20,601 nt of DNA from Mastigamoeba balamuthi. Lineage: Eukaryota; Evosea; Mastigamoebida; Mastigamoebidae. The notes under the pieces are model-generated. The model saw nothing but the letters and a program-made list of their open reading frames with translations. It was not told the origin of the DNA and made no database searches. Shown in pieces: positions 18,469 to 20,601 of this stretch (the stretch's first letter is position 1; each line of letters starts with the position of its first letter). Both the position numbers and the translations under genes were made by a program. The stretch lies in the NCBI GenBank assembly GCA_902651635.1, contig CACRSC010000076.1, forward strand, positions 1 through 20,601, given 5' to 3'.

Positions 18469-18664
18469 CCGCATGCCTCAAATCCTAATTGCAGCACATC
18501 GCCCAATCAACTGTAAATACAAAAGGCTGCATTGCCTTCGGGGGCAAAATGAAGTGCTATTTCCAATCCAATCAAAGCATGTTGTGGTTGGCGATGGTGG
18601 TTCCACTGCCGACTATGAAACAAGCGCCAACAGAGCAATGTGTGCCAGGATGGAACCGTCTTTG

Positions 18665-20601
18665 TCACTTGCGGGTTCCCTTGTTGAAGAGGCGCAGAAA
18701 GACGTAGAACAGGAGCGAGTAGAACGCGGCCATTCCACAGAGGACCCCGAACCAGGCCCACTTGTGGACGTGCTCGTACTTGAACTCTGCGAGAATGTTC
18801 TCTCCGGGTATGAGGCAAGGATCGGCGCTGCCTGGCGGATACATGCAGAAGCACCCGCTGGCAAGCTTAGCGCAGCGGAACGACGAGTGCAGGAACTCGT
18901 TGGCCATGAAGCCCTCGAACGCGTACTTGTGGAACACGATGTAGTGCATCCAGATCCACCAGCCCGGGATGTTGTCCGCACGGAGGAAGAAGCCGCAGAC
19001 GAGCATGAACATGCCGAAGAGCCCCGCGCCCACAGCGATGCCGACGATGAAGTTGGGCACGATGGCCGAGATGGCGGTGACGATTCCCTCGCTGTTGACG
19101 AGCGCCGCCGTGAGGACCAGCAGGAAGTAGAAGAAGGACTCGGCGTCCTGGTGCAGGTTCATCATGAAGTACGAGACAACAGAGAAGGCCAGAGCGATAG
19201 AGAAGACGAAAGGGATCCCCACGAGGATGCGCGCCAGGGCGTAGGGCCCGACGGTGTAGTACGAGTTGCGCCGCTCGTGCTCGAAGACCGCGCGGTCCTG
19301 CAGGAACGCGGGCAACGCGGCGATGGCCATGAAGCAGAGGAACGCGACCGAGAAGAAGAGGACGGAGATGCGGTCCTGGATGGTGTCCTGGCCGTGGCCC
19401 ATGCGCAGGTACAGCGTGCCCATCATCACGGCCATGATGGAGTACATGACCATGCGCGCCCAGAACACGCCGATGTCCCGCGTCGTGCACACAAACGTCC
19501 GGTGCACGAGGCACGCTAGCTGCCAGAGGAACCCCCTTCCCGCATCAACCTCGCTGGCGGAGCTCCCGCTGCTGCTCCCCCTCTGCTGCTCCGCAATGGA
19601 CTCGTCGACCGCCCGGCTGTGCTCCGACTGGGCCCACCCCAGTGCCAGCTTCTCGATGAGGGCATTCTGCTCGCCCTGCGTCTGATGGCCCCCTGTGTCG
19701 GTGGCGCTGTCGCTGTCACTGCTGCTGAAGTCGGTGTTGAGGACGTCGAGCAGGACGTCGGCGGGGTTGCAGAGCTCAGGGAACGAGACGCCGTGCGAGC
19801 GGAAGAAATCGACGGCACCGCGCGTGGATCCGAAGTAGACCTGCCTTCCACGCGACAGCAGCGCCATCTTGTCGAACATGCCCAGAACCTGCGCACTCGG
19901 TTGGTGCACAACGGCCACGACGACTCGGGGACCGTTGCGCGCGAGGTCCGCGAGCAGCCCTGCGATGGCCCGGGCCCCGGCAGCGTCGAGGCCGCTGGTA
20001 GGCTCGTCGAGCAGCAGCACCGAGGGGCGCGTGATGAGCTCCATGCCGATGCTTGTCCGCCTGCGCTCGCCACCCGAGACCCCGCGGAAGATAGCGTTGC
20101 CGACCTTCGTGTCGGCGCACTTGCGCAGGCCCAGCTCGGCGATGACGTCCTCGACGAGCTTCTCGCGCTGGGCGCTCGTGACGCTCGATGGCAGTCGCAG
20201 CATCGCCGAGTAGCGGAGGTTCTCGCGGACCGTCAGGACTCCGCAGAGGCGGTCCTCCTGCGCAACGTAGGCGACCTGCCGCTTGGCTGAGCCCCTTCCG
20301 GCCACGGCACCGCCGAGGAGCACCTCGCCCTCTGCGCTGTCGACGCGCATGGCCAGGCAGTCGAGAAGAGTCGTCTTGCCGCTGCCCGAGGGCCCCAGGA
20401 CGGCCAGGCACTCGCCGGCCTGCACGACGCCGCGGGCTGAGCCAAGCAGGACGCGCTGCTCGCCAGTGGCGATGCTGCGCAGGCCGAGCAGCGCGCGACG
20501 GGTCACGGGGACCTTGACGCCGAGATCTCTCCAGGCGAGGGACAGGCCGAGGCTCTTACGCAGCGTTCTCGCCTTCTCGAGGTCCGTGCTGTCCGTGTCC
20601 A
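18665..20601 (-). CDS. ABCG-type (White subfamily) half-transporter, 5' end beyond the window
   Basis: An intronless minus-strand frame of at least 644 residues, open to the right edge. The frame before the first internal start reads LAWRDLGVKVP, a normal ABCG opening, so the true start lies outside. The nucleotide-binding domain comes first: Walker A GPSGSGKTT, the Q-loop region VAYVAQEDRLCGVLTVRENL, signature VSGGERRRTSIGMEL, Walker B SVLLLDEPTSGLD, H-loop VVAVVHQPS and the family's NPADVLLDVL. A Ser/Asp/Glu-rich linker (around 19560-19740) leads to a transmembrane domain with about six hydrophobic helices, and a Cys-containing outer loop (SGCFCMYPPGSADPC) before the last helix. NBD-TMD order and size mark the G subfamily; such half-transporters dimerise and export lipids, sterols or drugs. 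The substrate cannot be told. It is convergent with the hydrolase gene, with 196 bases between stops. Unlike its neighbours it has no intron in the visible part. Confidence 0.93.
   Translation of the reverse strand, partial: DTDSTDLEKARTLRKSLGLSLAWRDLGVKVPVTRRALLGLRSIATGEQRVLLGSARGVVQAGECLAVLGPSGSGKTTLLDCLAMRVDSAEGEVLLGGAVAGRGSAKRQVAYVAQEDRLCGVLTVRENLRYSAMLRLPSSVTSAQREKLVEDVIAELGLRKCADTKVGNAIFRGVSGGERRRTSIGMELITRPSVLLLDEPTSGLDAAGARAIAGLLADLARNGPRVVVAVVHQPSAQVLGMFDKMALLSRGRQVYFGSTRGAVDFFRSHGVSFPELCNPADVLLDVLNTDFSSSDSDSATDTGGHQTQGEQNALIEKLALGWAQSEHSRAVDESIAEQQRGSSSGSSASEVDAGRGFLWQLACLVHRTFVCTTRDIGVFWARMVMYSIMAVMMGTLYLRMGHGQDTIQDRISVLFFSVAFLCFMAIAALPAFLQDRAVFEHERRNSYYTVGPYALARILVGIPFVFSIALAFSVVSYFMMNLHQDAESFFYFLLVLTAALVNSEGIVTAISAIVPNFIVGIAVGAGLFGMFMLVCGFFLRADNIPGWWIWMHYIVFHKYAFEGFMANEFLHSSFRCAKLASGCFCMYPPGSADPCLIPGENILAEFKYEHVHKWAWFGVLCGMAAFYSLLFYVFLRLFNKGTRK

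Noticed and set aside
18431-19519. Plus-strand frame of 362 codons opposite the ABC transporter
   Set aside because: It is an antisense shadow of the GC-rich transporter gene: Glu/Arg/Asp/His-rich low-complexity translation, while the minus strand shows unmistakable ABCG motifs.
1-20601. Bacterial or viral origin of the window because of the FVSNSS peptide
   Set aside because: Spliceosomal introns, an F-box, an ABCG transporter and a Tc1 element show it is eukaryotic nuclear DNA; no viral capsid, polymerase or integrase-like gene was seen.

Overview
This is nuclear DNA from a eukaryote, most likely a single-celled one with a compact, GC-rich gene complement. The right half (about 9.99-20.6 kb) holds closely spaced, GC-rich genes on both strands. 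Two of them are interrupted by very short spliceosomal introns (42-71 bases, nearly all 42-59) with GT...AG ends; one has a perfect TACTAAC branch point. All exon joins in these two genes close in phase. I cannot name the species. An amoebozoan- or choanoflagellate-like protist would fit, but that is inference. No rRNA or tRNA gene, CRISPR array or bacterial operon was seen.

Layout. Positions 1-5.3 kb are AT-richer and repeat-laden: a decayed unrecognised reading frame (255-1166, minus), short dispersed repeats around 2.6-3.1 kb, and a nearly whole but dead Tc1-like DNA transposon (3732-4842) with clear inverted ends, TA target duplication and DD34E transposase. Positions 5.3-9.05 kb look like one repetitive unit with two divergent spliced reading frames: a small one leftward, and a long one rightward with a GD...WH block reminiscent of the DUF6589 type. 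It is peppered with a 21-base double-palindrome repeat in at least four clusters and carries a 364-base inverted-repeat insertion full of GTCG...CGAC hairpins. Positions 9.05-9.99 kb hold no gene I can support.

The gene-rich half starts with a head-to-head pair of intronless paralogues (9993-11219 minus; 11338-12582 plus) sharing a 118-base intergenic region. Each joins the N-terminal peptide MKLRVGFVSNSSTSSFIAF, a CPxC...CPPC zinc-ribbon-like segment and an F-box. Next come a small unrecognised minus-strand gene (12715-13172), a five-exon NAD(P)-binding epimerase-like protein (13297-14400), a small minus-strand coding-like segment (14760-14962), a 13-exon GH123/DUF4091-type glycoside hydrolase with a C-terminal hydrophobic tail (14949-18468, 5' end unresolved), and an ABCG half-transporter running off the right edge (18665-20601, minus).

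The genes do not form an obvious pathway; this looks like an ordinary eukaryotic neighbourhood beside a transposon-rich block. The most unusual item is the F-box pair, because the GFVSNSS(S/T)SSF peptide is, from memory, a hallmark of uncharacterised bacterial and phage proteins.
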